Part shown: positions 21,911 to 22,759 of the stretch, one piece after another
Numbering within the stretch: position 1 is the stretch's first letter
Layout of the letters: each line of letters begins with the position of its first letter
Assembly (NCBI GenBank): GCA_034111085.1
Contig: JAWUXZ010000044.1
Location: 1-22,759 of the forward strand
DNA length: 22,759 nt
Direction: 5' to 3'
Source of the DNA: Dinoroseobacter sp034111085
GTDB taxonomy: Bacteria > Pseudomonadota > Alphaproteobacteria > Rhodobacterales > Rhodobacteraceae
The notes under the pieces: model-generated
What the model was told of the DNA's origin: nothing
Seen by the model: only the letters and a program-made list of their open reading frames with translations
Database searches by the model: none
Program-made: the position numbers and the translations under genes

Positions 21911-22435
21911 ATGCCAGCATTGATCACACCTCACCCAGACCTCGCCCGCATTCGCTTGCTATGCTGCGATATCGACGGGGTGCTGACCGACGGCGGGCTA
22001 TATTACACCAACTCGGGCGAACGGTTCGCGCGGTTTCACGTGCTCGACGGTCAAGGGTTGAAGCGTGTGCAGCGCAGTGGAGTGAAGCTGGCGTTCATCT
22101 CGCAAAGCACGACACCTTATATCAAGCTGCGGGCGAGTGATTTGGGTGTCGACTATTGCCATACCGGGATCGACGACAAGCTTATCACCATGCGCGAGAT
22201 CGTGGCCGAGATGGGCATTGGCCTTGATGAGGTCTGTCATATTGCCGACGACGTGAACGATCTGAGCCTTCTGCGTGAGATCGGGTTTCCAGTGACCGTG
22301 CCGGGCGGGGTGCGGTCAGTGCAGGACGTCTGTCGGTTCGTCACAAAGGCCGAGGGCGGGAACGGAGCAGTGCGCGAGTTGTGCGAGGCGATTTTGACGG
22401 CGCGGGGTGGTATCGCAGCGTTAGTAAGGAGCTAG
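21911..22435 (+). CDS. KdsC/NeuA-tail-like HAD phosphatase
   Basis: A 174-residue HAD-superfamily phosphatase of the small tetrameric KdsC type, which removes phosphate from 2-keto sugar acid phosphates such as Kdo-8-P or sialic acid-9-P. Motif I is CDIDGVLTDGG (19-29) with nucleophile Asp20 and Asp22. Motif II appears as FISQST instead of the usual TGRxS, closer to the phosphatase tail of some NeuA proteins. GIDDKL supplies the lysine, and IADDVNDLSLL the acidic motif IV. GGNGAVRELCEAIL ends the fold as in NeuA tails. It could pair with the KdsB-like cytidylyltransferase at 12615-13394, although no synthase gene is seen. GGGGA precedes the start, 9 bases after the hybrid transferase stop. 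The stop codon lies inside a CTAG site at which an IS481-type element has inserted. Confidence 0.9.
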   Translation: MPALITPHPDLARIRLLCCDIDGVLTDGGLYYTNSGERFARFHVLDGQGLKRVQRSGVKLAFISQSTTPYIKLRASDLGVDYCHTGIDDKLITMREIVAEMGIGLDEVCHIADDVNDLSLLREIGFPVTVPGGVRSVQDVCRFVTKAEGGNGAVRELCEAILTARGGIAALVRS

Positions 22436-22436
22436 G
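22431..22436. other. probable IS481-type target site (NCTAGN)
   Basis: GCTAGG at 22431-22436 matches the NCTAGN target known for Bordetella IS481 and lies directly before the presumed element end at 22437. It contains the TAG stop of the phosphatase gene. If target duplication occurred, a second copy should flank the far end, outside this window. Confidence 0.5.
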
Positions 22437-22759
22437 TGTTCCATCCCGGATGATCACATTTCCCCTCGGCGCTCGGCCCTGTTCATGGCAAGATCGGTAC
22501 TGAGGGAACTTCGGGACGGGGGACGACCATGCTGATCCATCTTCACAAGCAAGCGACGACTACGCCGAAGGTCCGAGCTGCGATTCAAAACAGCGATGAT
22601 GCAGGGACGGTTCTTGCCGAGCGTTTCGGGGTGACACCGCAGACCGTCTACAAGTGGCGCAAGCGCGATCCCGTCGCGGATCGCAGCCACACGCCCCAGC
22701 GGTTGCAGACGACGTTGACGCCGGCCCAGGAGGCCGGTGCCGTGGCACTGCGTAGGACG
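22437..22759 (+). mobile_element. IS481-family insertion sequence, left end (runs off window)
   Basis: The sequence after the phosphatase gene changes from dense operon structure to about 90 non-coding bases followed by an IS481-type transposase start. The likely left terminal repeat begins TGTTCCATCCCGGATGATCA at 22437, directly after the GCTAGG target. The exact boundary and the repeat length need the other end, which is outside the window. Confidence 0.72.
22529..22759 (+). CDS. IS481-family transposase, N-terminal part (runs off window)
   Basis: Seventy-seven codons are open to the window edge, starting at ATG 22529 with GGGGGA upstream. The protein begins MLIHLHKQATTTPKVRAAIQ. It contains a helix-turn-helix (VLAERFGVTPQTVYKWRKRD, about residues 28-47) and continues RSHTPQRLQTTLTPAQE, a pattern common in IS481-family transposases, where a DDE integrase domain follows. 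The DDE residues lie beyond the window, so it cannot be said whether the gene is intact. It moves IS DNA and has no functional tie to the glycan genes. Confidence 0.88.
   Translation, partial: MLIHLHKQATTTPKVRAAIQNSDDAGTVLAERFGVTPQTVYKWRKRDPVADRSHTPQRLQTTLTPAQEAGAVALRRT

Noticed and set aside
22411..22435. Truncation of the phosphatase by the IS element
   Set aside because: The TAG stop lies inside the target site itself, the length is normal for the family, and the conserved C-terminal helix is present.
1..22759. CRISPR array, tRNA or rRNA genes, prophage or integron
   Set aside because: No regularly spaced repeats, no tRNA-like cloverleaf or rRNA segments, and no phage structural or integrase genes were seen. 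Only the IS481-type end is mobile DNA.

Overview
The window looks like a chromosomal segment of a marine-type alphaproteobacterium, most likely Rhodobacterales (Roseobacter/Rhodobacter group). The grounds are the GC-rich codon use, the protein families, and a hybrid nucleotide-sugar epimerase/sugar transferase that I associate with this order (recalled, not searched). It is densely coding. No gene-free stretch exceeds about 210 bases, and I found no rRNA, tRNA or CRISPR array.

Layout. (1) 1-1269, minus strand: the N-terminal half of an M17 leucyl aminopeptidase cut by the window edge, and a small unknown protein that may be a degenerate Hpt domain. (2) 1417-3409, plus: an inorganic-carbon module made of a beta-carbonic anhydrase, an SbtA-type bicarbonate transporter and a short SbtB-type PII-like regulator. 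(3) 3463-4483, plus: a membrane-anchored SRPBCC protein and an orphan protein with a ribbon-helix-helix-like N-terminus and a relaxase-tail-like C-terminus. (4) 4536-5558, minus: aspartate-semialdehyde dehydrogenase. (5) 5765-9702, plus: a four-gene operon of circularly permuted ATP-grasp, alpha-E protein, transglutaminase-like protease and the proteasome-like peptidase Anbu. This is the most striking system here. Its gene set is known from comparative genomics as a predicted peptide ligase/protease system, but its product and substrate are, to my knowledge, not established.

(6) 9853-22435: a surface-polysaccharide locus on both strands. The minus-strand operon (16051 down to 11673) encodes a WbpM/CapD-type 4,6-dehydratase, an SDR, a KdsB-like cytidylyltransferase and a GT2 glycosyltransferase. 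The plus strand carries a large orphan membrane protein, an O-antigen polymerase/ligase-like protein, a Kef-type cation/H+ antiporter, a GT4 glycosyltransferase, a hybrid epimerase/initiating sugar transferase and a KdsC/NeuA-tail-like phosphatase. Together they could start a lipid-linked glycan, extend it, polymerise or ligate it, and activate an unusual 2-keto sugar acid as its CMP form. No KdsA/NeuB-type synthase lies in the window. (7) 22437-end: the left end of an IS481-family element, inserted at a GCTAGG site that contains the stop codon of the phosphatase gene.

All functional calls come from motif reading. No database search was run.
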